Positions 1 to 6,223 of a stretch of 10,090 nucleotides of DNA are shown here, in pieces. This DNA comes from SLJK01 sp964567295 (GTDB lineage: Bacteria > Bacillota > Dethiobacteria > DTU022 > UBA8154): contig CAZMLU010000058.1 in assembly GCA_964567295.1 (NCBI GenBank), positions 1 to 10,090 on the forward strand. Reading direction: 5' to 3'. The notes beneath the pieces were generated by a model. That model worked only from the letters and a program-made list of their open reading frames with translations. It was not told the origin of the DNA and searched no databases. The position numbers and the translations under genes were made by a program. Each line of letters opens with the position of its first letter. Positions within the stretch are counted from its first letter, which is position 1.

Positions 1-73
1 TGATAAAATAACTCCAAGAATATAAAGGGTGCTGGATTATTGTATCGAACAAAGTCCTGGTAGAGAGGAAACC

Positions 74-334
74 ATGTTATACACGTTAATCATCTTAGTC
101 ATCTGGAATTTGTTCGGCTTTTTCTTAATGGGCCGTGACAAGAGTGCAGCAAAAGATTTTCGCAGGCGAGTATCTAACCGCGCTATATTTCTTGTAGCCT
201 TTTTTTTCGGCGCTCTTGGAATTTATCTGGGCATGTACTGTTTCAGGCATAAATCCAGGCAATCAAGTTTCCGCATTGGAATCCCATTACTTTTGCTGCT
301 GAACATGGTTGTTATATTCAAGATTTTCGTTTGA
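74..334 (+). CDS. DUF1294 family small membrane protein
   Basis: Predicted inner-membrane protein of 86 residues; the DUF1294 family has no established function. Three hydrophobic segments lie near residues 2-19, 37-55 and 68-85. The family signature sits at residues 46-61: a Gly-rich turn, then GMYCFRHKS, matching the usual G-x-x-x-G-M-x-x-F-R-H-K-T pattern. A GTG at 29 would add 15 residues, but the ATG at 74 follows GAGAGG with good spacing, starts directly in a membrane helix and gives the usual family length. No operon partner is visible, since the window starts just upstream. Confidence 0.85.
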   Translation: MLYTLIILVIWNLFGFFLMGRDKSAAKDFRRRVSNRAIFLVAFFFGALGIYLGMYCFRHKSRQSSFRIGIPLLLLLNMVVIFKIFV

Positions 335-452
335 ATTGCTAAGTGGTTTAATAAAACATGTTGCTACGGGTGCTACGGGGACGGGGGTGTTGACAACTTT
401 TCGTGGAGACTGTTTACAAGCTGACAAAAGTTTGAAATAATAAGTGTTAGGT

Positions 453-481
453 TTGATAAATGACAGGGCAGGGGGTATATA
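453..481 (+). promoter_or_regulatory. Putative sigma-A promoter for the phospholipase C-like gene
   Basis: TTGATA (453-458), a 17-bp spacer and TATATA (476-481) lie about 57 bases before the ATG at 539. The -35 matches 5/6 and the -10 matches 4/6. Upstream, AACTTTT (395-401) and AAAAGTT (426-432) form an inverted repeat with a 24-base loop that has no assigned role. A TTGACA at 390-395 has no convincing -10 partner. Nothing else was seen in 340-538. Confidence 0.4.
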
Positions 482-538
482 GTAAAAGATTGTTTTGCTA
501 TACGCTTTTGTCTAATACTATATATTGGTGGGAATACG

Positions 539-1024
539 ATGACCGGTAACACTCATAGGATTATTGCATTAAGGGCGATGGAGAGTTTTTGCCTGAAGCA
601 TAAACAGATAGGTGATTTTGTAAAGGGAAACGTGATGGCCGATTATATTCCTTATTATAAATACAAACAACATTATCCAAAGCAGAGCATGGAATATGTT
701 CTGGATAACAATAAGACTGTAGATAATTTATTTGAATTAGGGATATTATCACATTTTGTTTCGGATTTTTTATGCACGCCACACTTCAATAATTGGAGAT
801 TATATTCTTCAAAGGCCATAAAACATATAAAATTTGAAAAAAAACTTGAGAAAGTCGCCCTTGGGTTTAATTTTGGCTCTGTTGATGTGAAAAGGATTAA
901 GAGAGAGTGCATTAATGATAAAGTATTGAAGCTGTATAATAGCGCGGGAGAAAGTTATGAAGATAATATGAAAGCAGCTTACTCCGCTGTAGTTTTAATG
1001 CTGGACAATTTTGTCAAGGTTTAG
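539..1024 (+). CDS. Zinc-dependent phospholipase C-like protein
   Basis: A 161-residue protein resembling the zinc-dependent phospholipase C / S1-P1 nuclease fold. Visible candidate metal ligands, in order, are T5-H6 near the N terminus, D35 in MADYIP, H46, H72 and D76 in the SHFVSDF helix, and H82 in TPH. This His/Asp spacing is typical of the short bacterial PF00882-type proteins. No signal peptide is visible, so a cytoplasmic location is likely and the substrate is unknown; phospholipase activity is not shown. The start follows a weak GGTGGGA site. The gene is preceded by a candidate promoter and looks monocistronic. Confidence 0.65.
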   Translation: MTGNTHRIIALRAMESFCLKHKQIGDFVKGNVMADYIPYYKYKQHYPKQSMEYVLDNNKTVDNLFELGILSHFVSDFLCTPHFNNWRLYSSKAIKHIKFEKKLEKVALGFNFGSVDVKRIKRECINDKVLKLYNSAGESYEDNMKAAYSAVVLMLDNFVKV

Positions 1025-1130
1025 AGCCAAGAGAGTGAGAGTAGATGATTGTTTTTCGACCGGGAGAGGTTGTTTGGGCGTCCCGGGGCCCCATTAATAA
1101 TTATCGTTAATAGTAAGGAAGTGATGCATC

Positions 1131-1622
1131 ATGGCGAAAGCCGAGTCTTTTGATGTTGCCTCCGGGGTAAACATGCAAGAGGTGGACAACGCTATTAATC
1201 AAGCTAACAAGGAAATCAAGCAACGCTATGACTTCAAAAAAAGTGTCTCAACGGTGAGCCTGGAAGATGATAATTTGAAAATTATTTCCGATGATGATTT
1301 TAAACTGAAATATGTCGTGGATATCCTGGAGACAAAGCTTGTCAACAGGAAGGTGCCTCTTAAGAACCTGGAATATGGCAAAGTTGAAGAAGCAAGTGGG
1401 GGCACCGTTCGCCAGCTAATCAAACTTAAACAGGGGATTGAGATGGATACGGCAAGGAAAATTGTGAAAGATATTAAGGGGCTGAAGATTAAGGTGCAGG
1501 CCCAAATTTTGGATGACCAGGTGCGTGTCTCCGGGAAAAAAAGGGATGATTTGCAAAAAGTAATTGCCTTTTTAAAAGAGCAGGATTATAAACAAGAGCT
1601 GCAGTTCACAAATTACCGGTAA
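1131..1622 (+). CDS. yajQ: YajQ family nucleotide-binding protein (UPF0234)
   Basis: A 163-residue cytoplasmic protein matching YajQ along its whole length. It begins with the family signature around SFDVASGVNMQEVDNAINQA, continues with KEIKQRYDFK, and ends with the usual QELQFTNYR. Some family members bind cyclic di-GMP, and others were described as nucleic-acid- or nucleotide-binding; the role here is not known. The start is supported by AAGGAAG about 10 bases upstream. It may be cotranscribed with the dihydrofolate reductase gene, which starts 18-57 bases after its stop. Confidence 0.93.
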   Translation: MAKAESFDVASGVNMQEVDNAINQANKEIKQRYDFKKSVSTVSLEDDNLKIISDDDFKLKYVVDILETKLVNRKVPLKNLEYGKVEEASGGTVRQLIKLKQGIEMDTARKIVKDIKGLKIKVQAQILDDQVRVSGKKRDDLQKVIAFLKEQDYKQELQFTNYR

Positions 1623-1679
1623 AAGGATAGATAAATATAAATGGAAATCTCGTTGAAAAAAAGGCGGTGTAGTGGTGGC

Positions 1680-2174
1680 ATGCTAACTTACGTGGCAGCT
1701 ATTGCAAAAAATAATGTCATTGGGAAGGATAAGGCCCTCGCCTGGCATTTACCGAACGATCAAAAGTTTTTCAGGCAAACCACGCTTTCAGGAAGTAAGA
1801 CGATGATAATGGGCAGAAGGACATTTGAATCACTGCCCAGAGTCCTTCCTGGAAGGAAACATGTAATTCTGACCCAGAAAAAAGATTACAAGTTGGATGA
1901 TGAAAATGTGGAAATCGTTCACGATATTGCAGATCTTATGCCCTATGTGAATGCGGACGAAGAGTATTTTGTTATAGGGGGAGCGGAGATTTTTAAAATG
2001 CTCTTCCCGTATACACAAAGAATGTACATCACCGAGATCGACGAGGAGTTCGAAGGGGATACGTTCTTTCCGGATTATGACAGTTCGGAGTGGAAGGTAA
2101 CGGCAAAAAAAGAAGGTATCGTGGATGAAAGGAACAAACATAAACATACCTTTTGGACACTAGAAAGAATATAA
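1680..2174 (+). CDS. folA: Dihydrofolate reductase
   Basis: Reduces 7,8-dihydrofolate to tetrahydrofolate with NADPH, supplying one-carbon carriers for thymidylate, purines and methionine. With the ATG at 1680 the protein has 164 residues, the normal size for chromosomal DHFR. The active-site motif AWHLPND places the acid at D27, the position found in E. coli. MGRRTFESLP (44-53) and VIGGAEIF provide the NADPH-binding elements. An upstream in-frame ATG at 1641 would add 13 basic residues not expected in the family, and its Shine-Dalgarno (AAAGGAT) is about 14 bases away, so I prefer 1680 although its own site is also weak. No thyA lies next to it. The gene is followed by a structured leader and terminator. 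Confidence 0.93.
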   Translation: MLTYVAAIAKNNVIGKDKALAWHLPNDQKFFRQTTLSGSKTMIMGRRTFESLPRVLPGRKHVILTQKKDYKLDDENVEIVHDIADLMPYVNADEEYFVIGGAEIFKMLFPYTQRMYITEIDEEFEGDTFFPDYDSSEWKVTAKKEGIVDERNKHKHTFWTLERI

Positions 2175-2202
2175 AATAATAACTTTCGGCAATGCCTACA
2201 TG

Positions 2203-2217
2203 CTGGCGGCCGGCCAG
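2203..2217 (+). other. GC-rich hairpin in the leader of the flavoprotein gene
   Basis: CTGGC-GGCCG-GCCAG forms a perfect 5-bp stem with a 5-base loop at the start of a GC-rich stretch (about 2190-2280). That stretch is unlike the AT-rich gaps elsewhere in the window. It precedes the terminator at 2275-2307. No riboswitch class could be matched by eye. Confidence 0.4.
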
Positions 2218-2274
2218 GCTGTGACCGGTCGGGGAATCACTACATAAACCAGGCAGGCTAACCGTATCACCCGG

Positions 2275-2307
2275 GGAGATCAATCAGTAGTGTCGATCTC
2301 CTTTTTT
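2275..2307 (+). terminator. Intrinsic terminator between folA and the flavoprotein gene
   Basis: GGAGATC (2275-2281) and GATCTCC (2295-2301) form a perfect 7-bp stem with a 13-base loop, followed by six T (2302-2307). It ends 30 bases before the GTG at 2338, so it can either terminate the yajQ-folA transcript or act as an attenuator. Its loop contains GTAGTG (2287-2292), complementary to CACTAC at 2238-2243. Confidence 0.85.
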
Positions 2308-2337
2308 CTGAAATAGTTCTGTACAGGAGGTTATTAA

Positions 2338-3579
2338 GTGAAGAAGATTGTGGTTGTGGGGGCCGGGCCGGCTGGGCTTATGGCCTCCGCGACGGCCGCC
2401 GAACAGGGAGCGCGAGTTAAACTGATAGAAAAAATGCCGGTGCCAGGGAAAAAGTTAAGTATAACCGGTAAAGGCAGGTGTAACCTCACTACATCCGTTG
2501 AAAGTGACGAATTAATCAAGGGTTTTCCCGGCAATGGCCGTTTTTTGCATAGCACTTTTCATACATTCTCGAATATTGAGCTAATAGAATTTTTTCGTAG
2601 ACGGGGTTTGCAGATAAAAGTGGAACGAGGCAGCCGGGTTTTTCCGGAATCTGACAAAGCTGAAGACGTTGTAAAAGTTTTGTCCGCTAATGCCCGGAAA
2701 GCCGGGGTGGAAATGCTATTTTCTTCCAGGGCAGCCAGCCTTATCACCGAGGATTCTAAACTGATAGGGATAAAAACTGAAAATGGAGACTTTCGTGTAG
2801 ATTCTATCATAATTGCTACCGGTGGAATGTCTTACCCAGGCACCGGGTCCACCGGTGATGGATATAACTGGGCAGAACAGCTTGGCCACCGGGTGATAAC
2901 GCCCCGTCCCGGGCTGGTACCCCTGGTGGTTTCGGAAAACTGGGTTAAGGAACTGCAGGGTCTCAGCCTAAAAAACGTCAAGGCTATGGCTTATACTGAA
3001 AAGGGAAAACCTATTAACGAAGATTTTGGCGAGCTGATGTTTACTCACTTTGGTCTTTCCGGGCCCATAATACTTTCTATGAGCCACGATATAGGGGATT
3101 ATCTTTATAAAAAAAGGCAACCTGTAACGATCAAGCTGGATCTAAAACCGGCTTTAAAGGAAGAAAAATTAGATGAACGTATCCAGCGGGACTTTAGTAA
3201 GTACTCTCGCAAGATGTTTAAAAATACCTTAAATGACCTGCTGCCTCAAAAAATGATCCCTGTGATAATTAACCTAAGTGGGATAGAGGCAGAAAAAGTG
3301 TGCCACCAGGTGACCAGGGAGGAACGGTTCGAACTGGTAGGCTTGCTTAAGAATTTTACAATGACTGTCAGTGAGACTCGCCCTATTGCCGAGTCCATCG
3401 TAACTGCAGGAGGAGTTAATGTTAAGGAGGTTAACCCCAAAACCATGGAATCCAGGATAGTAAAAGGTGTTTATTTTGCAGGTGAAATCCTGGATGTGCA
3501 CGGTTATACCGGAGGTTATAACTTGCAGGCGGCTTTCTCTACCGGGTATGTAGCAGGAACATACGCTGCCTTGGAGTGA
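2338..3579 (+). CDS. NAD(P)/FAD-dependent oxidoreductase, BaiN/HI0933 family
   Basis: A 413-residue cytoplasmic flavoprotein of the HI0933/BaiN family. The N-terminal Rossmann motif VVGAGPAGL (6-14) binds the FAD ADP moiety and ends with an acidic residue at E31. The family signature GKGRCNLT is at 44-51, TGGMSYPGTGSTGDG at 161-175, and the C-terminal flavin-binding GEILDVHGYTGGYN near 382-395. The family is widespread and mostly uncharacterised. One member (BaiN) was proposed to act in bile-acid dehydroxylation, which is not implied here. The GTG start is backed by AGGAGG seven bases upstream (2325-2330). It is convergent with the cyclase gene, with 5 bases between them. Confidence 0.92.
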   Translation: MKKIVVVGAGPAGLMASATAAEQGARVKLIEKMPVPGKKLSITGKGRCNLTTSVESDELIKGFPGNGRFLHSTFHTFSNIELIEFFRRRGLQIKVERGSRVFPESDKAEDVVKVLSANARKAGVEMLFSSRAASLITEDSKLIGIKTENGDFRVDSIIIATGGMSYPGTGSTGDGYNWAEQLGHRVITPRPGLVPLVVSENWVKELQGLSLKNVKAMAYTEKGKPINEDFGELMFTHFGLSGPIILSMSHDIGDYLYKKRQPVTIKLDLKPALKEEKLDERIQRDFSKYSRKMFKNTLNDLLPQKMIPVIINLSGIEAEKVCHQVTREERFELVGLLKNFTMTVSETRPIAESIVTAGGVNVKEVNPKTMESRIVKGVYFAGEILDVHGYTGGYNLQAAFSTGYVAGTYAALE

Positions 3580-3584
3580 AATAT

Positions 3585-4226
3585 TTATGAGATAATAGCC
3601 ACAGCACGAATGGGTGCTCCGTCAGCATTTGCTGTTTTCAAAGGCAATCCTAAAAACATAAAATTGACCCCTATTAGGAATTCGAGGTTGGTTAAGTTTT
3701 CCAGGACAAAAATTTGTTTTTTCAGGAGTAGTTTATGCACTTCAAATATCTTGCTTTCTTCATGATCGATGGAAATGGTGTCTGCCCCAACACCTTTTAG
3801 ATTGAAATTATCTGCCAGCCAGCTTGCGGCATCGAGGCTCAACACGGGAAAACCTTGAAAATAGCTTTCTCGGCCCCAGTACCGGCTCCAACCGGTATAC
3901 AGCAGTAAGAAGTCTATTTCCCCGACCTGGTTTTCAAGCGGCAATAGGTGTTTCCGTTCTATTGTCTTACAGCCCAGACTCCAGGCATCCAGCACCCACC
4001 CCTGCCCTATAAAACGGTCAGTGGGAAAGGAGTCCAGGGTGAAGCCTTTTTCCATAACATGAGACGGAGCATCAATATGGGTTCCCGTATGTGAATACAT
4101 GGTGAGCTTTTTTTCTATAAACCCATGCTTTTCCAAAGTGTTGGCCGGTTCAAACATTGGAGGCTCTGTTCCCGGGAAAACTGGCATACCCGGGGATATG
4201 GTGTGGGTTAAATCAATGACTTTCAT
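3585..4226 (-). CDS. Cyclase family protein (kynurenine formamidase-like metal hydrolase)
   Basis: A 213-residue metal-dependent hydrolase of the PF04199 cyclase family, which includes bacterial arylformamidase (KynB) and isatin hydrolase. The N terminus has DLTHTISPGMPVFPG (5-19). The metal-binding motif HTGTHIDAPSH is complete at 46-56 with H46, H50, D52 and H56. TGWSRYWG (111-118), H164 and the ENLTNL segment (176-181) match the rest of the active site. The substrate cannot be read from sequence and no tryptophan-degradation genes are nearby. The ATG at 4226 has only a distant purine-rich site (AAAGG, about 14 bases), so its translation signal is weak. It is divergent from the small acidic gene at 4295. 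Confidence 0.88.
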   Translation of the reverse strand: MKVIDLTHTISPGMPVFPGTEPPMFEPANTLEKHGFIEKKLTMYSHTGTHIDAPSHVMEKGFTLDSFPTDRFIGQGWVLDAWSLGCKTIERKHLLPLENQVGEIDFLLLYTGWSRYWGRESYFQGFPVLSLDAASWLADNFNLKGVGADTISIDHEESKIFEVHKLLLKKQIFVLENLTNLEFLIGVNFMFLGLPLKTANADGAPIRAVAIIS

Positions 4227-4294
4227 TATAGACCAGGCAACCTTTCTTTATGATTGGGCTACAGGTAGATAACTTGAGATAGGGGTGATAACAA

Positions 4295-4609
4295 ATGGAA
4301 AAGCTTGGCGAACTGGAAGCACAACTGGTTGAAGCGGTTCCGGAAGATCCATTCTATGAAGATGGCTTTGACAGTGTTCTCTGGATCGAATTTTTTCTTG
4401 ACATGCTCGAAGAGCTGAAGGGAATAAACCCAAAGCAGGCGAGGGTGCACCTGGTTACCCTGGAGCAAAAAAACTATATTGGGATCCAGAAAGGCACGGA
4501 AGGAACCTTTTGGCTGGAGGATTACGGAAGGGAGTTCCTGGCTGATAAAGGACTGGTTGATGAAGAAGAGGGGTATAAGATAACTGCCTCATCGAAAGAA
4601 GAGGAATGA
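4295..4609 (+). CDS. Small acidic protein of unknown function
   Basis: Not recognised. It is 104 residues, strongly acidic and soluble, with no signal peptide, membrane segment or cysteine. The N-terminal half (1-45) should be mainly helical and rich in Glu/Leu. Residues 46-85 (KQARVHLVTLEQKNYIGIQK, then GTFWLEDYGREFL) have the helix-turn-helix-strand alternation of a winged-helix fold, but no family could be named. The ATG follows GGGGTG with about 7 bases spacing. It is divergent from the cyclase gene and convergent with the DUF6941-type gene. Confidence 0.7.
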   Translation: MEKLGELEAQLVEAVPEDPFYEDGFDSVLWIEFFLDMLEELKGINPKQARVHLVTLEQKNYIGIQKGTEGTFWLEDYGREFLADKGLVDEEEGYKITASSKEEE

Positions 4610-4659
4610 AATTCCCAAAAAACCGTCCTCACCTGTCAGATAATAGAACAATCCCCTTA

Positions 4660-5088
4660 TTATTTAGAACTTTTTTCTACCACGGTAAAAATTACCTGCC
4701 ATTCCGGCTTGGTTTCACCGTTTATGGATAGTTCCCAAACGTATCTTAGCCCCGCTTTTAAGGGAAGTGGAGAAAACTGTATGGCTCTTACCATGGCCAC
4801 GGGAGAGCCCGGGGGATGGCCCGTGGGCCGACCCATTTCGAAGGTGCCACTTATTTCTATCGGTTTTACATTTCCTTCAGAGGTAAACATTACGGGATTA
4901 CCATCAGAGTCTATCAATTTCAAATCCCATCTGTGGCTTATGTTTGTCTGATCCCATGGGACATCGATTTTCATGGCGATTGCTGTTGGGCGATCCGGGG
5001 TGATTGCGGTTGTTCCTCCCCCCAGAATGAAAAGCTTGTTATTGAGCGACTGCGCAGCATCTGCCAGGAGCAAAGTAGCGTTCATCAT
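4660..5088 (-). CDS. DUF6941-type protein of unknown function
   Basis: A 142-residue soluble protein resembling the DUF6941 family, often annotated as hypothetical. The N terminus has NATLLLADAAQSLNNKLFIL followed by GGG, then the conserved-looking IDVPWDQTNISHRWDLKLID, a Pro/Gly stretch GRPTGHPPGSP, and a C-terminal YVWELSINGE strand. It should form a compact beta-sandwich. No catalytic motif, signal peptide or function can be given; the DUF assignment is from memory. Two tandem ATG codons (5088 and 5085) follow AAAGGA, and either could be used. The gene is divergent from the SH3 lipoprotein gene across a 290-base gap. Confidence 0.75.
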   Translation of the reverse strand: MMNATLLLADAAQSLNNKLFILGGGTTAITPDRPTAIAMKIDVPWDQTNISHRWDLKLIDSDGNPVMFTSEGNVKPIEISGTFEMGRPTGHPPGSPVAMVRAIQFSPLPLKAGLRYVWELSINGETKPEWQVIFTVVEKSSK

Positions 5089-5141
5089 CTCACGTCCTTT
5101 TTTCTTTTATTAACTGAAGTATCTAAAATCCAAACAACAAC

Positions 5142-5150
5142 AGTATAACA
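5142..5150 (-). promoter_or_regulatory. Putative extended -10 for the DUF6941-type gene
   Basis: On the - strand TGTTATACT gives an extended -10 (TGn plus TATACT, 5/6) about 54 bases upstream of the start. No good -35 is seen. The rest of the divergent gap (5089-5378) is AT-rich. It holds a 10-bp palindrome GAAGCGCTTC around 5180-5189 and no convincing + strand promoter. Confidence 0.35.
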
Positions 5151-5378
5151 TTATTGAAAGCAAGAAGGAAATAGTAAAAGAAGCGCTTCCGTCTGCGAAT
5201 AACTTAAACTCATTTTGTAGCAACTTTGATTTTTTTTGAGACTTATTGTTTTTGTATATAGTTTTACTTTTTATTTAAACAAACTTAAACGAAGGCAGGA
5301 ATTTCAGAAATATCAGCGAATTATTTACTATAGAAGGAAAATGGAGATGAACCAAAAATTTTTTAAGGGAATGATAAT

Positions 5379-5813
5379 ATGCGTTCACCGACCTTTTCTT
5401 TTAATAAAGCGATAAAAGAATATCCTGGAAGCTCTTTGATGACGTTGTTGTTTTTGGTCGGAATAGTTGTCATAGCTTTTACGGTAACTGGATGTTCAGT
5501 TCCAGACTCACCGGAGCCGGAGCCGGAAAGTGCTCCTGCTGAAACGGAAGAAATAGAAAGTATAGACCCCCAAGAAGACGAAGCCATAGTAATAGTCGAC
5601 CCGGAAAGCACCCTGGCAATTCGCGAAAGTGCCGGAACGCAAGATAAACCAGAAGACGATGTTCTCGATCGTGTTCCAGAAGGACGGGTACTCATAATCG
5701 TAGATAAGCATGAAGATAGCTTAACTAAAGATGGATATACTTGGTGGGAAGTAGAAGACACCGTTACAGGAATATCAGGATGGTCGGCCGCGGAGTTTCT
5801 AGAAGAAAAGTGA
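5379..5813 (+). CDS. SH3-domain lipoprotein
   Basis: A 144-residue exported lipoprotein. A 20-residue basic N-region is followed by a hydrophobic helix (21-36) and the lipobox V-T-G-C with lipidated C39. Then comes a Pro/Glu-rich linker (about 41-68) and a bacterial SH3 domain (about 70-143). The SH3 domain shows the typical LAIRESAG strand, a RVLIIVD strand and the closing YTWWEVED...GWSAAEFLE. Bacterial SH3 domains usually bind peptidoglycan or cell-wall peptides; the ligand here is unknown. The start is supported by AAGGGA eight bases upstream. It is convergent with the hgcAB remnants. Confidence 0.85.
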   Translation: MRSPTFSFNKAIKEYPGSSLMTLLFLVGIVVIAFTVTGCSVPDSPEPEPESAPAETEEIESIDPQEDEAIVIVDPESTLAIRESAGTQDKPEDDVLDRVPEGRVLIIVDKHEDSLTKDGYTWWEVEDTVTGISGWSAAEFLEEK

Positions 5814-5822
5814 TTAACCGGT

Positions 5823-5845
5823 TTGGGCAAATTTTAATTTCCCAA
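5823..5845. terminator. Hairpin between the SH3 gene and hgcB
   Basis: TTGGG-C-AAATT-TT-AATTT-CCCAA forms a 10-bp stem with one bulged C, ten bases after the SH3 gene stop. There is no T tract on either side, so it is at best a weak terminator shared by the convergent genes. Confidence 0.35.
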
Positions 5846-5900
5846 GATATGATTTGCAGTTGATAAATTAATGGTCGGGGATGTTGTCCAGGCTACAGCC

Positions 5901-6176
5901 TCAGGAATCGCCGCAGCATTTACCTTTGATATTTAATTTATCCATCAACACCGCATAAGCGCAGCCACACCCTGACGGACATTAATTGCTTGACGAGGGG
6001 GCAGTTCTTGGTACAGGCGCCGCACTCCATGCAGGCATCCCGGTCAGTGATCGAGCTGACTTTTTCATCGAGGGTGAAGACCTGCTGTGGCAAACTTGTA
6101 TACACATACCGCAACCGCTGCACTTATCCTGTTCCATTTGCAGGGTTACTACATTTTTCAAGTATCTATATTTCAT
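5901..6176 (-). pseudogene. hgcB: hgcB: ferredoxin partner of mercury methylation, three frameshifts
   Basis: HgcB is the small ferredoxin with two [4Fe-4S] clusters that reduces the HgcA corrinoid and is required for methylmercury formation. The ATG at 6176 follows a strong AGGAGGT. Reading is interrupted three times, each explained by one missing C/G: at 6089-6090 (CCC to CC), in the run 5997-6001 (six to five) and at 5965-5966 (GGG to GG). Restoring them gives 92 residues ending at the TGA 5903-5901. Cluster 1 is then C19/C22/C25/C29-P and cluster 2 is C49-MECGAC-C59-P. C73 sits in GVGCA, and a terminal CC is at 88-89. C73 and a C-terminal pair are known conserved HgcB features. As read, only the first cluster stays in frame. 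It lies 45 bases downstream of hgcA. Confidence 0.88.
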
Positions 6177-6197
6177 TGATTTTTACCTCCTGATTTG

Positions 6198-6223
6198 TGC
6201 GCTGATTTCGGCGCATTTTTTTT
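6198..6223 (+). terminator. + strand terminator-like hairpin between hgcA and hgcB
   Basis: TGCGC (6198-6202), an 8-base loop, GCGCA (6211-6215) and eight T (6216-6223) make a short intrinsic terminator pointing in the + direction, antisense to hgcAB. On the sense (-) strand the same hairpin follows an A tract and lies just upstream of the hgcB ribosome binding site. Confidence 0.5.

Noticed and set aside
1066..1095. GC-rich stretch around TCCCGGGGCCCC as a terminator after the phospholipase-like gene
   Set aside because: It has no consistent stem followed by a T tract.
1641..1679. Upstream ATG as the dihydrofolate reductase start
   Set aside because: The extra 13 residues are basic and atypical, and the Shine-Dalgarno is too far away; the ATG at 1680 matches the family N terminus and puts the active-site Asp at 27.
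5363..5830. 155-codon - strand frame antisense to the SH3 lipoprotein gene
   Set aside because: The product is Ser-rich and family-less, while the + strand frame has a lipobox, an SH3 domain and a ribosome binding site.
5965..6090. Programmed ribosomal frameshifting in hgcB
   Set aside because: Three shifts in the same direction within about 130 bases, without slippery heptamers or a known precedent in hgcB, are far better explained by mutation or sequencing error.
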